A DNA stretch of 58,299 nucleotides from an uncultured Oscillospiraceae bacterium (GCA_900754515.1 CAAEDD010000197.1:1-58299); one strand, 5' to 3'; numbered from the stretch's first letter, positions 25,268 through 33,534 are shown. Made by a program: numbers and translations. Notes: generated by a model not told the origin, from the letters alone.

Positions 25268-27343
25268 ATGGACGCAAAGTATCAGCCTCTATTTACTCCC
25301 TGGAAAATCGGCAATGTGGAAATAAAGAACCGCATCGTCCAGTGCTCCATGGGCGGCACTTCCCTGTTCGGTTGGCTGGAGCCCAACCACTTCGATAAGG
25401 AAGCGGCCTACTTCCTGCTCAACAGAGCCCAGGACGGCGTCGGTCTCATCCTGCCCGGTATGCAGTGCGTCAGAGACCAGCTGGGCATTCCCGGCAGAAA
25501 GTGGCTGTACCAGAACGACCAGATGTTCAAGCAGTTGAAGGAATACATGGTAGAGTTCCATAAGACCGGGGCAAAGCTGTTCATTCAGCTGGCCGCTGGT
25601 ATGGGACGTTCCATGGCCATCAACGGCTGGATGACCGTGCTGGCAAAGCACGACATCCTCAACAAGCTGGCCAGCCCCATCGTTGACGTGCAGTACTGCT
25701 GCGCTTCCGCTTCCGCAACACCCAACCGCTGGGCTGAGGATGTCAAGTCCCGTCCTCTCACCGTCGCTGAGATACACGAGATGGTCGAGGCCTTCGGTAA
25801 GACCGCAAAGCGGCTGAGAGAAGCCGGCGTGGACGGTGTCGAGATTCATGCCGTCCATGAAGGCTACCTTCTTGACCAGTTCACCATGAAGAATTGGAAC
25901 TACCGTACCGACCAGTACGGCGGCTCCTTTGAGAACCGCTTCCGCTTCCCCGTTGAGATAGTTCAGGCCATCAAGAAGGAAGCCGGAGCAGACTTCCCTG
26001 TCTCCCTGCGTTACTCCGTCGTCTCCAAGACCAAGGAATGGGGCAAGGGCGCCATGCCTTACGAGACCGACTTTGAGGAGTGGGGCCGCGATATGGAAGA
26101 GTCCGAGCGTGCAGTCAAGTATCTGGGCGACGCCGGCTACGACATGTTCAACTGCGACAACGGTACATACGACGCTTGGTACTGGGCCCATCCGCCACAG
26201 TACATGCCCGACAACTGCAACCTTGAGTATGTAAAGCATATCAAGAAGTTCACCGACAAGCCCGTGGTCTGCGCAGGCCGTATGGATCCTGTTGTGGCCG
26301 CCCAGGAGATAGCCGCCGGTACCATAGATGCAGTTGCCATCGCCCGTCAGAACCTTGTTGACCACGAGTGGGTCCACAAGATCATGGAGGGCCGTCAGGA
26401 CGAGATCAAGCCCTGTATCCGCTGCCACAACGGCTGCTTCAACTTCTCCAAGTGGAAAGGCGCTCCCAACCAGCAGAAGCTGGACGACTCCCTCCACCTG
26501 GCCCGCTGCGCTCTGAACCCCACCACCATGCAGCACAACCGCTACAAGATCGTCCCCACCAAGAAGCCAAAGAAAGTGGCCATTATCGGCGGCGGCATCG
26601 GCGGCATGGAGTGCGCTCTGGTGCTGCTTCAGCGCGGCCACAAGCCCGTTATCTTTGAAAAGACCAACGAGCTTGGCGGTCTGTTCCTCACCGCCTCCGC
26701 CATGAGCTTCAAGGAGAACGACAAGGAGCTGCTGCGCTGGTACAAGAGAGAGATAGAGAAGGCCGGAGTGGAAGTACACTTCAACACTGAGGTTACCGAT
26801 CTTGGCACTCTCCGTGGCTTCGACGATATCATCGTGGCCTCCGGCTCCGTGCCCAGGACTATGCCCACCGTGCCCGGCTTTGAGAAGTGCCTCACCTTCA
26901 CCCAGCTGCTGAAGGACAAAGTCCCCGTGGGCGACAAGGTGCTGTTTATTGGCGGCGGCCAGTCCTCCTGCGAGGCGGCCTATGACCTGGTCCTCCATGG
27001 CAAGCACCCCATCATCGTGGAGTACGCCAACGACCTGGTAGTGGCTCAGGCCACCTGCCTTGCCAACACCTCCTTCCTCCGTGACGCCATGGAGTATCAC
27101 AAGGTGCCTGTATATCTGGAGCACACCGTCACTGCTATTCGGGACGGCTCCTGCACCGTGAAGAACCTCAAGACCGGCGACACCTTCGAGGTGGAGTGCG
27201 ACAATGTGGTCAACGGCATCGGCTTTGTTCCCACCCCCGTGGGCGGCAAGAACAGCAAGGCCTACCGTGTGGGCGACTGCGTGGCCATCGGCAACCTGCG
27301 CACTGTTATCTGGCGCGCCTGGGATGTGTGCATGAAGATTTAA
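25268..27343 (+). CDS. Old-yellow-enzyme-type NADH:flavin oxidoreductase with 4Fe-4S and FAD domains
   Basis: This 691-residue enzyme has the three-part layout of 2,4-dienoyl-CoA reductase and 2-enoate reductase: an FMN TIM barrel (1-370; GVEIHAVHEGYLLDQF and QYGGSFENR are typical), a [4Fe-4S] site CIRCHNGC with a fourth Cys 11-15 residues on, and a C-terminal FAD/NAD(P) domain (AIIGGGIGGMECAL; LFIGGGQSSCEAA). Such enzymes reduce activated C=C bonds; bile acid, steroid and bilirubin reductases belong here too. The substrate is unknown. The gene stands alone, with its own promoter and terminator, and uses almost exclusively C/G-ending preferred codons, suggesting high expression. Confidence 0.92.
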   Translation: MDAKYQPLFTPWKIGNVEIKNRIVQCSMGGTSLFGWLEPNHFDKEAAYFLLNRAQDGVGLILPGMQCVRDQLGIPGRKWLYQNDQMFKQLKEYMVEFHKTGAKLFIQLAAGMGRSMAINGWMTVLAKHDILNKLASPIVDVQYCCASASATPNRWAEDVKSRPLTVAEIHEMVEAFGKTAKRLREAGVDGVEIHAVHEGYLLDQFTMKNWNYRTDQYGGSFENRFRFPVEIVQAIKKEAGADFPVSLRYSVVSKTKEWGKGAMPYETDFEEWGRDMEESERAVKYLGDAGYDMFNCDNGTYDAWYWAHPPQYMPDNCNLEYVKHIKKFTDKPVVCAGRMDPVVAAQEIAAGTIDAVAIARQNLVDHEWVHKIMEGRQDEIKPCIRCHNGCFNFSKWKGAPNQQKLDDSLHLARCALNPTTMQHNRYKIVPTKKPKKVAIIGGGIGGMECALVLLQRGHKPVIFEKTNELGGLFLTASAMSFKENDKELLRWYKREIEKAGVEVHFNTEVTDLGTLRGFDDIIVASGSVPRTMPTVPGFEKCLTFTQLLKDKVPVGDKVLFIGGGQSSCEAAYDLVLHGKHPIIVEYANDLVVAQATCLANTSFLRDAMEYHKVPVYLEHTVTAIRDGSCTVKNLKTGDTFEVECDNVVNGIGFVPTPVGGKNSKAYRVGDCVAIGNLRTVIWRAWDVCMKI

Positions 27344-27358
27344 GTTAATATTTGATTG

Positions 27359-27391
27359 AAAAAACGTCCGGCCCAGGCCGGACGTTTTTTT
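27359..27391 (+). terminator. Terminator of the flavin reductase gene
   Basis: A-run, 9-bp GC-rich stem (27365-27373 with 27376-27384) and a run of seven T. The A- and T-runs make it active in both directions. Confidence 0.92.
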
Positions 27392-27447
27392 GTTTGCTCT
27401 TAGGGAATTAAATAGCCCTTTTCCGCAATCTCTTTTTAAATGCAAGA

Positions 27448-27475
27448 ATCCGCCCGGGTCTGGGCGGATCCTTTG
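27448..27475. terminator. Second stem-loop in the convergent region
   Basis: Eight-bp perfect stem (27448-27455 with 27462-27469, 6-base loop) followed by CCTTTGTCTT. It probably backs up termination between the flavin reductase and the minus-strand hydrogenase operon. Nothing coding is supported in 27392-27555. Confidence 0.6.
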
Positions 27476-27555
27476 TCTTAATTACTCACTGTTCACTGTC
27501 AGTTTATTTTTCCAGAAGGCCAGGCCTTCCTTGACAGATGCCGAATAAATACCCT

Positions 27556-28113
27556 TTAGTTGGCCTTGGCCTTCATAATGCGGGGTATTATGATAAGGGC
27601 CAGCACGCCGCCGATGAGGGCGGTGACTCCCTGGGGCCAGGAGAAGGTGGCGGACATAACCGCAGCCTGCTTTTCCGGCACAGTGCCCAGAGTGGCTATC
27701 ACTGCGGGCACGGACACCCACAGGAAGCCGCACTTTATAAGGGCGCAGCACACCATGGCGATGCGGCTGTCCAGTTTCGTCCTGCGGCTCAGGCCGAATA
27801 GCCCGGCAAGGATGGCGTTGCCGCAGGCTATCACCGGCACCAGCTGAATCAGGGCCGGGCCCACGCCCAGAAGGAAAGCCAGAGCGGAGGAGAAAAGACC
27901 TATGCAAATGCCGGACAGCGCTCCGGTTCTGGCAGCAAACACAAATAACACGCAGTTGACCAGGCTGCCGGTTATAAGCTGGGTCACGGACAGAGGGCCT
28001 ATCACCACAGCACCGGCGGGAAATAGCTTGCCCGCCAGCTGTGCCAGGACAACCAAAGCAATGCCGATGGCAGTTTCCGCTATAAATCTAATTGCTTTTT
28101 GTTGAGTTCTCAT
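27556..28113 (-). CDS. Small membrane protein, ECF transporter S-component-like
   Basis: This 185-residue protein has about six hydrophobic helices and two short basic loops, the size and topology of substrate-binding S components of energy-coupling factor vitamin transporters. I cannot assign a ligand, and the annotation rests on topology and composition rather than a decisive motif. Its ATG overlaps the hydrogenase stop as ATGA, so it is translated from the hydrogenase message. A different small membrane family cannot be excluded. Confidence 0.55.
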   Translation of the reverse strand: MRTQQKAIRFIAETAIGIALVVLAQLAGKLFPAGAVVIGPLSVTQLITGSLVNCVLFVFAARTGALSGICIGLFSSALAFLLGVGPALIQLVPVIACGNAILAGLFGLSRRTKLDSRIAMVCCALIKCGFLWVSVPAVIATLGTVPEKQAAVMSATFSWPQGVTALIGGVLALIIIPRIMKAKAN

Positions 28114-29624
28114 TCCGTCGCCTCCGAAAGCCTTGCTGCATAGCTGCTTTCACCTGCTGTCTGTTTGGATGCCTCTTCCTTGTATTTCTTCACCGCCGCC
28201 GAGGCTGTAGCCACGGGGGCTATTGTCCCTGCGCCCGCCACGCAGCCACCGGGGCAGGCCATGCCCTCCAGCAGATAGCCGTTGCGCTTGCCGGCTTTAG
28301 CCATAAGGAGCATCTTGCGGCATTCACGCAAGCCGTCGCCAAACTCCATTTTTATTTCCATGCCGGGCCTTATCTTGGAGATGTGGTCTGCCACGGCGGC
28401 GGCCACGCCGCCCACCACCGCAAAACCACGGCCTGCGCTGGTGCCCTCGTCAAAGTCCTTGTCCTGCTCGTCGGGCTCCAGGGTGGCAAAGTCCACTTCC
28501 TTGGCCTGGAACATACCCTGGAGCTCCTCAAAAGTGAGCACAAAGTCCACGTCGGAGCGGATGCTGCGCCGGGAAGCCTCCAGCTTCTTTGCGGCGCAGG
28601 GACCCACGAACACAATTTTTGCGTCGGGATTGTCCTTCTTTACTATACGTGCAGTGAGCACCATTGGGGTCAAGGCCATGGAGATATAGTCGGTAAATTC
28701 AGGGAAGAGCTTCTTTGCCATGACGCTCCAGGCTGGGCAGCAGGAGGTGCCCATGAAGGGCTGCTTTTCAGGCACCTTCTCCAGGAAATCCTCCGCCTCC
28801 TCTATGGTACAGAGGTCCGCTCCCACAGCCACTTCCACAGTGTCGCTGAAACCCAGGATACGCATGGCCTTACGGAGCTTTGCGGGAGTGGCATCCTTGA
28901 ACTGGCTGACAAAGGCGGGAGCCACGATAGCGATTATTTTGGTGCCGGACTTTATGGCCTGGATTATCTGGAATATCTGGCTCTTGTCGGCAATCGCACC
29001 AAAGGGACAGTTCACCAGGCACATGCCACAGGAGACGCACTTATCATAATCTATGACGGCCTTGCCGTTTTCATCACTGCCTATGGCGTCCATGCCGCAG
29101 GCTTTGGCGCAGGGCCTCTCAATGCGGCTGATGGCATCATAGGGGCACTGATTGAGGCACTTGCCGCACTTTATGCACTTGCTCTGGTCGATGTTGCTCT
29201 TGCCGTCTTTAATGTAGATGGCGCCCTTGGGGCAGACGGCCTGGCAGGGATGGGACAGGCAGCCCTGGCAGTTGGAGGAGACACGAATCTCCTTGGGAGG
29301 GCAGCCGTTACAGGCAAAGGGAATGATATTAATAAGGGGCGGCTCATAGTACTTCTCGGGGATATTTGCTTCCTCTATGCCGTCGCTGGCCGGGCCATAC
29401 TCGTCCGCTTTGCGCAAAGGCAGACCGCAGGCCAGACGCAGACGTTCGGTGACTATGGCTCTCTCCAGAAAAATATTGCTTCTGTACCTGGCTTCGCTGC
29501 CGGGTACGATTTTATATGGCAGACGATCTATACGGGAGTAGTCCCCGCCCTCATAGGCCAGCTTTGCCACTTCCTTAAATACGCTGTTACGCAGATCGTC
29601 AACTACGCTGTGGATTCCTCTCAT
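28110..29624 (-). CDS. Monomeric [FeFe] hydrogenase (group B-like)
   Basis: This 504-residue enzyme has N-terminal Fe-S domains (NCQGCLSHPC at 119-127, CIKCGKCLNQC at 150-160, CVSCGMCLVNC at 196-206). The H-cluster domain has all three signatures: TSCCPAW (L1), GPCAAKKLEA (L2) and EGMACPGGCVAGAG (L3). The TSCCPAW and GPC forms differ from the commoner TSCCPGW and MPC and point to the group B enzymes of anaerobic Firmicutes, whose physiological role is poorly known. It could re-oxidise ferredoxin as H2 or sense redox state. The strong GGAGGT site precedes ATG 29624. Confidence 0.92.
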   Translation of the reverse strand: MRGIHSVVDDLRNSVFKEVAKLAYEGGDYSRIDRLPYKIVPGSEARYRSNIFLERAIVTERLRLACGLPLRKADEYGPASDGIEEANIPEKYYEPPLINIIPFACNGCPPKEIRVSSNCQGCLSHPCQAVCPKGAIYIKDGKSNIDQSKCIKCGKCLNQCPYDAISRIERPCAKACGMDAIGSDENGKAVIDYDKCVSCGMCLVNCPFGAIADKSQIFQIIQAIKSGTKIIAIVAPAFVSQFKDATPAKLRKAMRILGFSDTVEVAVGADLCTIEEAEDFLEKVPEKQPFMGTSCCPAWSVMAKKLFPEFTDYISMALTPMVLTARIVKKDNPDAKIVFVGPCAAKKLEASRRSIRSDVDFVLTFEELQGMFQAKEVDFATLEPDEQDKDFDEGTSAGRGFAVVGGVAAAVADHISKIRPGMEIKMEFGDGLRECRKMLLMAKAGKRNGYLLEGMACPGGCVAGAGTIAPVATASAAVKKYKEEASKQTAGESSYAARLSEATE

Positions 29625-29688
29625 GTCTGTACCTCCGAAAAAGTATATTCATTTGACGGCAATCGGCACTTGCTTTCAAGCATTGTTA

Positions 29689-29717
29689 AGTTTATCACAC
29701 ACTATTTGTCAAGTCAA
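29689..29717 (-). promoter_or_regulatory. Hydrogenase operon promoter
   Basis: On the minus strand TTGACT (29712-29717) and TAAACT (29689-29694) are 17 bases apart with a TG extended -10. The leader to the hydrogenase ATG is about 60 bases. Confidence 0.75.
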
Positions 29718-29772
29718 CTTCAGGTTATTTTTTGGCAAAGTTTCTACCTAGTGCATAATTAAGGTGAAGGAT

Positions 29773-29801
29773 TTGCAGTTTTTGCCCGGATTCACTATAA
29801 T
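29773..29801 (+). promoter_or_regulatory. Promoter of the ECF sigma operon
   Basis: TTGCAG (29773-29778) and TATAAT (29796-29801) are 17 bases apart. This SigA-type promoter lies about 220 bases before the sigma factor start, leaving a long leader. Confidence 0.75.
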
Positions 29802-29870
29802 TATTATACAAAACCGAAGCTTTTACAACATAAAGTTTTCCTGAAAAGTGAAAATTCAGACTATTTTGAA

Positions 29871-29940
29871 AATTGCCTCCGCCGCTGCCCATAAAGCGGC
29901 GTTTCGCTTTTGCAGAATGTCCGGCGGGAGGATCGCAGTT
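29871..29940 (+). ncRNA. Structured mRNA leader with two exclusive folds
   Basis: Fold A is a 7-bp hairpin (29880-29886 with 29895-29901) followed by TTTCGCTTTT, terminator-like. Fold B pairs 29871-29884 with 29922-29940 (14 pairs with two bulges) and uses the same 5' bases. The arrangement is like an attenuator upstream of the sigma gene. It matches no riboswitch class I recognise. Confidence 0.4.
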
Positions 29941-30025
29941 GAAAAAATTCTACATTTTTATGGCAAGCTGAAATATTTTGCCCAATTTCCCTACCTTATA
30001 GATGAAGCGGAAAGGAAGTGGACAA

Positions 30026-30580
30026 ATGGAAGACGGCAGGATAATCAACCTGTTCTTTGAGCGCTCGGAACAGGCGATCCATGAGCTGAGCCTGAAATAC
30101 GGCCAAGCGGTGAAAGCCCTGTCCCTGAACATTCTTGGGGATGCCCGGGACGCGGAGGAGTGCGCCGCAGATACATATCTGGGCGTGTGGAACAGCGTGC
30201 CTCCAAAAAGGCCGGAGCACCTGAAGGCCTACACCCTGGCCATAGCCCGGAACCTGTCTCTGAACCGCTACCATGCCAACAGCGCCAAAAAGCGAAACGG
30301 CAGCTACGACCTGGCTCTGTCGGAGCTGGAGGGCTGTCTGGCAGCGGCCGGGGACGCCCAGACGGAGCTGGAGGCAAGAGAGTTAGCAGAGACCTTAAAC
30401 AGCTTTCTTGCCGGGCTTTCAAAGGAAGACCGGCAGCTCTTTGTGCGGCGCTACTATCTGGCAGAGCCGGTGAAGGACATTGCCGCAAGGCTGAAGGTCA
30501 AAAGCGGCCGGGTTTCCCTGCGTCTCTTCCGTATCCGTGAAAAACTGAAAAAATATCTTGAAAGGGAGGGGCTGATATAA
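30026..30580 (+). CDS. ECF-type RNA polymerase sigma factor
   Basis: This 184-residue protein has sigma region 2 (about 15-80; LSLNILGDARDAEECAADTY) and region 4 (about 125-175; LSKEDRQLFVRRYYLAEPV and the DNA-binding helix). I chose ATG 30026, which has GGAAG 8 bases upstream, over the in-frame ATG at 30002. The downstream membrane protein overlaps its stop by 1 base and is the probable anti-sigma factor, so this is likely an envelope-signal regulon. Confidence 0.9.
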   Translation: MEDGRIINLFFERSEQAIHELSLKYGQAVKALSLNILGDARDAEECAADTYLGVWNSVPPKRPEHLKAYTLAIARNLSLNRYHANSAKKRNGSYDLALSELEGCLAAAGDAQTELEARELAETLNSFLAGLSKEDRQLFVRRYYLAEPVKDIAARLKVKSGRVSLRLFRIREKLKKYLEREGLI

Positions 30581-31653
30581 TGAAGCGTGAAAAAATTTCC
30601 CGGGCACTGTCCATGCTGGATAAGAAATATATCCTGGAAGCCCTGGAGCTGGAGCTGCCGGGAGAATTCCGCGAGGCCCCGAAGGTGAGCAATATGAAAA
30701 TTTCCAGGCGAAGTGCAAAAAATCTCCGGCGCACGCTGCTGATAGCCGCAGTTATATCCGTGTTCTTTGCCGTCACCGCCTTTGCCATAGGCTACGGCAT
30801 AAACCGGCAGCGGCAGCAGGAGCTGAGAGAGCAGCTGCAAATAGACCAGCACCAGGTGGAGGAATACACCGAATATCCGCTCCCGGAGGAGACAGGGGAG
30901 GAAGTCTCCCCGGAGGGTGAAATGACCGTCACTCTGCTGTCCTCCATCGGTGGCGTGGAGTATGACACTATATATATCAATGTCTCCCCCTTTGAGAAGG
31001 AATGGGTCCATGGTCAGCTTCCTGTGGGTGCCTCCTTTGACGGCGGCGAGAGCTTCGCCACCTGTACCCCGGCCATGAAGAACGGAGAGATGATATACGA
31101 TGAAGCAACAAAAACCATCACCTTTGAGTGTCACCGCTTCCATAACAGCCCTTATAGCAACGATATGATCGTGGCCTATGGTTATGGCGAGGAGAAAGCC
31201 GAGCTTGGACGCTTTGCCCTCAGTATAAGCGAGGCCGAAACAAGAGCCTGCATTTTTGAAGAACCTGTGGAATTCTATGTCGATGAGCTGGGCAAGACCG
31301 GGCGGCTCCTGGGAGTGGAGCTGTACTCCGGAGGCATGACCTGGCTGCTGGAGCATGAGGACTCGGAGCGTTTTTATTATTACGTGAAGGGTCTGAGCTT
31401 TGAAGAGCTGAGTCCGGAGGAGCAGGAATGGATACGCAGCGTGGAGGTCCCCTGGGCCAATACCATCAGCGCCGTCACCACGGGCACCCTACACATGGCC
31501 GACGGTTCGGATATCGAACCCAGCTCCGCCGAGTCCGGGGATTATCAGGACGGCATCGTAAAACGCTACGGCAGCTTCTCTTTGACCACCATAGACCCTG
31601 ACGATGTAGTCTCCATCACCCTCTTTGACGGCAGCACCGTGGAGCTGAACTGA
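30580..31653 (+). CDS. Single-pass membrane protein, probable anti-sigma partner
   Basis: This 357-residue protein has a cytoplasmic N-terminus (about 1-48), one TM helix (about 50-70; LLIAAVISVFFAVTAFAIGY) and a large extracytoplasmic domain of beta-rich composition. This is the layout of membrane anti-sigma factors encoded after ECF sigma genes (DUF4179-like proteins in Firmicutes). The coupling TAATG to the sigma gene supports a joint function. No catalytic motif is evident. Confidence 0.7.
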   Translation: MKREKISRALSMLDKKYILEALELELPGEFREAPKVSNMKISRRSAKNLRRTLLIAAVISVFFAVTAFAIGYGINRQRQQELREQLQIDQHQVEEYTEYPLPEETGEEVSPEGEMTVTLLSSIGGVEYDTIYINVSPFEKEWVHGQLPVGASFDGGESFATCTPAMKNGEMIYDEATKTITFECHRFHNSPYSNDMIVAYGYGEEKAELGRFALSISEAETRACIFEEPVEFYVDELGKTGRLLGVELYSGGMTWLLEHEDSERFYYYVKGLSFEELSPEEQEWIRSVEVPWANTISAVTTGTLHMADGSDIEPSSAESGDYQDGIVKRYGSFSLTTIDPDDVVSITLFDGSTVELN

Positions 31654-31680
31654 AAACCGGAGCGACACTTACACATGCAG

Positions 31681-31710
31681 CTATCCCCATCCCGTTTGGG
31701 ATGGGGATTG
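31681..31710. repeat. Palindromic repeat, copy 1
   Basis: Arms ATCCCCATCCC (31683-31693) and GGGATGGGGAT (31698-31708) with loop GTTT. It is followed by TTGTCAGCTTATC and a perfect 14-bp hairpin (31716-31729 with 31733-31746). It opens the first about 235-base unit of the repeat region. Confidence 0.85.
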
Positions 31711-31915
31711 TCAGCTTATCAAAGAAGGCATAGCCTTCTTTGATAAAATAGATTGCACTTCGCTTCATGCCTCGGTTATATGCCTGCGGCATACAATTCG
31801 ACACTCCGCTCCGTGAGAAGTGTTTTCCGCGACGTACACGCCGCCGCGGAAAACGACTGAAATTATTTTTTCGCTGGGGCGAAAAAACTCTGCGAGCCTT
31901 TTTCAACAGCCTCGA
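31711..31915. other. Hairpin-rich non-coding spacer, unit 1
   Basis: Besides the 14-bp hairpin at 31716-31746, there are stems at 31779-31793 (6 bp), 31822-31854 (10 bp, GTTTTCCGCG with its complement) and 31866-31887 (9 bp). No reading frame here is convincing. It ends with TTTTTCAACAGCCTCG just before repeat copy 2. Confidence 0.7.
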
Positions 31916-31945
31916 CAATCCCCATCCCTGGCGGGATGGGGATTG
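31916..31945. repeat. Palindromic repeat, copy 2
   Basis: Perfect 13-bp arms (31916-31928 with 31933-31945) with loop TGGC. Followed by CTCAGCTTGTC as in copy 1 and then an 11-bp hairpin (31954-31983 region, one T-T mismatch). Confidence 0.9.
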
Positions 31946-31992
31946 CTCAGCTTGTCAATAAAGTCTTTGAGGACTTTTTTGACTGCGCTTCT

Positions 31993-32069
31993 CCCGCCAA
32001 GCATTTTGCCTTTGGCAAAATGCTGCTTTGCCCGGAAAGCCTTGATTTTCAAGACTTTCCGGTGGCGGG
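31993..32069 (+). ncRNA. Predicted three-way-junction structure
   Basis: Outer stem CCCGCCA/TGGCGGG (31993-31999 with 32063-32069) encloses two hairpins. The first is 11 bp, 32000-32010 with 32014-32024, loop TTT. The second is 12 bp with one mismatch, 32032-32044 with 32050-32062. The hairpins join the outer stem without spare bases; 7 bases separate them. Either strand could fold. Whether it is transcribed is unknown. Confidence 0.5.
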
Positions 32070-32078
32070 TTATTGAAA

Positions 32079-32105
32079 CGCGAGGCGGGTCTTAACCCCC
32101 TCGCG
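32079..32105. other. GC-rich hairpin in repeat unit 2
   Basis: CGCGAGG-GGGT (32079-32090, one extra C) pairs with ACCC-CCTCGCG (32095-32105), loop CTTA. It follows the three-way junction directly; 32106-32158 is T-rich and ends TTTTTGACAGCCTCT before repeat copy 3. Confidence 0.7.
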
Positions 32106-32158
32106 CTCCCCCGCTGCTCTATTGTTTTTCGCTTATTCTATTTTTTTGACAGCCTCTA

Positions 32159-32188
32159 CAATCCCCATCCCTGGCGGGATGGGGATTG
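32159..32188. repeat. Palindromic repeat, copy 3
   Basis: Perfect 13-bp arms (32159-32171 with 32176-32188) with loop TGGC, identical to copy 2 over 30 bases. It closes the repeat region; 32189-32226 is AT-rich and without features. Confidence 0.9.
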
Positions 32189-32226
32189 CTGCATTATATC
32201 AATCTATAATATCATATCAATTTATA

Positions 32227-33450
32227 TCATATATAGAAGCTGCCGCCGCTGTTGAAGAAGCAGATGAAGTAATAGCCCACCATCAGGTGGCCCAGCAGCA
32301 GGCCAATGCCCATCAGGCACAGCAGCGCCCCTCCGGCCTTTTTATTTGCAAAGCTCTCCTGTATCATACGCCACAGCAGGCCAATGCCCAGGCCGAAAAT
32401 GCAGGTATACATACTCAGGCTACCCCAGTCGAAGTTGCCGTCGTTGGCCCGGTAGCCCGTCTCCGTAAGGAGCACCGCCTCCAATATGGACACCAGCAGC
32501 ACCAGCAGGAAAAGCCCTGTCTCCTCTTTTTTCTTCTCCCGCCTCAGCTGCAGGGCCAGGGTGTATATGGGCAGCAGCAGGGAGCGCAGATACATCAGGG
32601 CCAGAGCCCCTATCTGGCCCAGGCTCAGCCGCCTTATGGCTATGCCGGACTCCCCCTGGACACCCTCTATGCCCATGTCCTCCAGTATTTCGTTGCCGCT
32701 CTGGGAGATCTGGCTGCCGTAGAGCATGAAATATTGCCCTATGCACATCAGTCCCGCAGGAACCACCGCCAGGCCCAGGATTATCTCGTTTTTCAGGTAC
32801 TTACCCTTGTACTTAATAAAGTCGTATATCAGCAGTCCCAGCAGGGTGGGGCAGAGGGCAAAGGCAAAATTGGGCTTGAAGGCAGTGGATATCAAAAAGC
32901 AGAACATGAAGCCCAGCCAGTCCCCCCGGCCTATGCTGCCGTGGCGCTGCTGCCAGCAGCGGAAAAACCAGATGAAGCTCAGGGGCACAAAGGTGCGGCT
33001 GAACAGCACCGTCATATTATGGTAGAGGTTTCCGTTGTAAGCGTTAAGATAAATGCCTGTCTGCACTCCCGGGATTATCCAGGGGCCGCAGAGGTGGGCC
33101 AGGGCCGAGGCCAGGAAAGCCTCAGTACGGCTGAGCCGGGGCAGCAGATATCTTATAAATGCCGCCAGGGTGAACAGGCCGATAAGGTTATTCACCGTCA
33201 AAGTCACGGCCAGAGCACGCTGGGCAAAGTACTCCCCTCCCAGATAGAAAAGCTGAATCAAGAAACTGCTCAGGCCGTAGTCATTGTGGCCCAGGGCCAG
33301 CTTTATATGGGCAGGTACGTCGGAAAACACCAGGCCGGTGCAGGCGCAGTAAAACACCTTCCACCATTTATAGCAGAGGAAGGCGGTGAAAACCAGACTG
33401 AATACCGCCAGAGGCAGCTGTGTTTTCTTCCTTGTGCCCAGTACGTCCAT
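32227..33450 (-). CDS. Polytopic membrane protein of unknown function
   Basis: This 407-residue protein has about ten TM helices with short loops and a basic N-terminus (MDVLGTRKKTQ). The pattern of a D-x-x-A-H loop after the first helix (FSDVPAHIKLA) recalls GT-C-type glycosyltransferase-like membrane proteins, but I see no decisive motif. I chose ATG 33450, which has AAAGGAAAC upstream, over an in-frame ATG at 33516. It follows the nucleotidyltransferase-like gene by 84 bases on the same strand. Confidence 0.65.
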   Translation of the reverse strand: MDVLGTRKKTQLPLAVFSLVFTAFLCYKWWKVFYCACTGLVFSDVPAHIKLALGHNDYGLSSFLIQLFYLGGEYFAQRALAVTLTVNNLIGLFTLAAFIRYLLPRLSRTEAFLASALAHLCGPWIIPGVQTGIYLNAYNGNLYHNMTVLFSRTFVPLSFIWFFRCWQQRHGSIGRGDWLGFMFCFLISTAFKPNFAFALCPTLLGLLIYDFIKYKGKYLKNEIILGLAVVPAGLMCIGQYFMLYGSQISQSGNEILEDMGIEGVQGESGIAIRRLSLGQIGALALMYLRSLLLPIYTLALQLRREKKKEETGLFLLVLLVSILEAVLLTETGYRANDGNFDWGSLSMYTCIFGLGIGLLWRMIQESFANKKAGGALLCLMGIGLLLGHLMVGYYFICFFNSGGSFYI

Positions 33451-33534
33451 GAATTTGTTTCCTTTCTCGGTTTTGCCGTGTATCTGGATTATACCCCAAA
33501 TTCTCAAAAAGCACAAGCGCCCGGCTCCCCAGGC

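Noticed and set aside
25289..27445. 718-codon open frame on the minus strand, antisense to the flavin reductase
   Set aside because: It exists because the real gene uses C/G-ending codons, which removes stops on the opposite strand. Its protein is low-complexity and matches no family, while the plus-strand gene has all motifs.
30454..31356. 300-codon minus-strand frame opposite the sigma/anti-sigma pair
   Set aside because: No family match and it crosses two coupled plus-strand genes.
31681..32188. CRISPR array
   Set aside because: Only three repeats, each a palindrome, with spacers of over 200 bases full of hairpins; no cas gene is in the window.
31681..32188. Plain set of rho-independent terminators
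   Set aside because: The main palindromes are followed by ATTGCT rather than T-runs, and there are far more stems than two convergent genes need.
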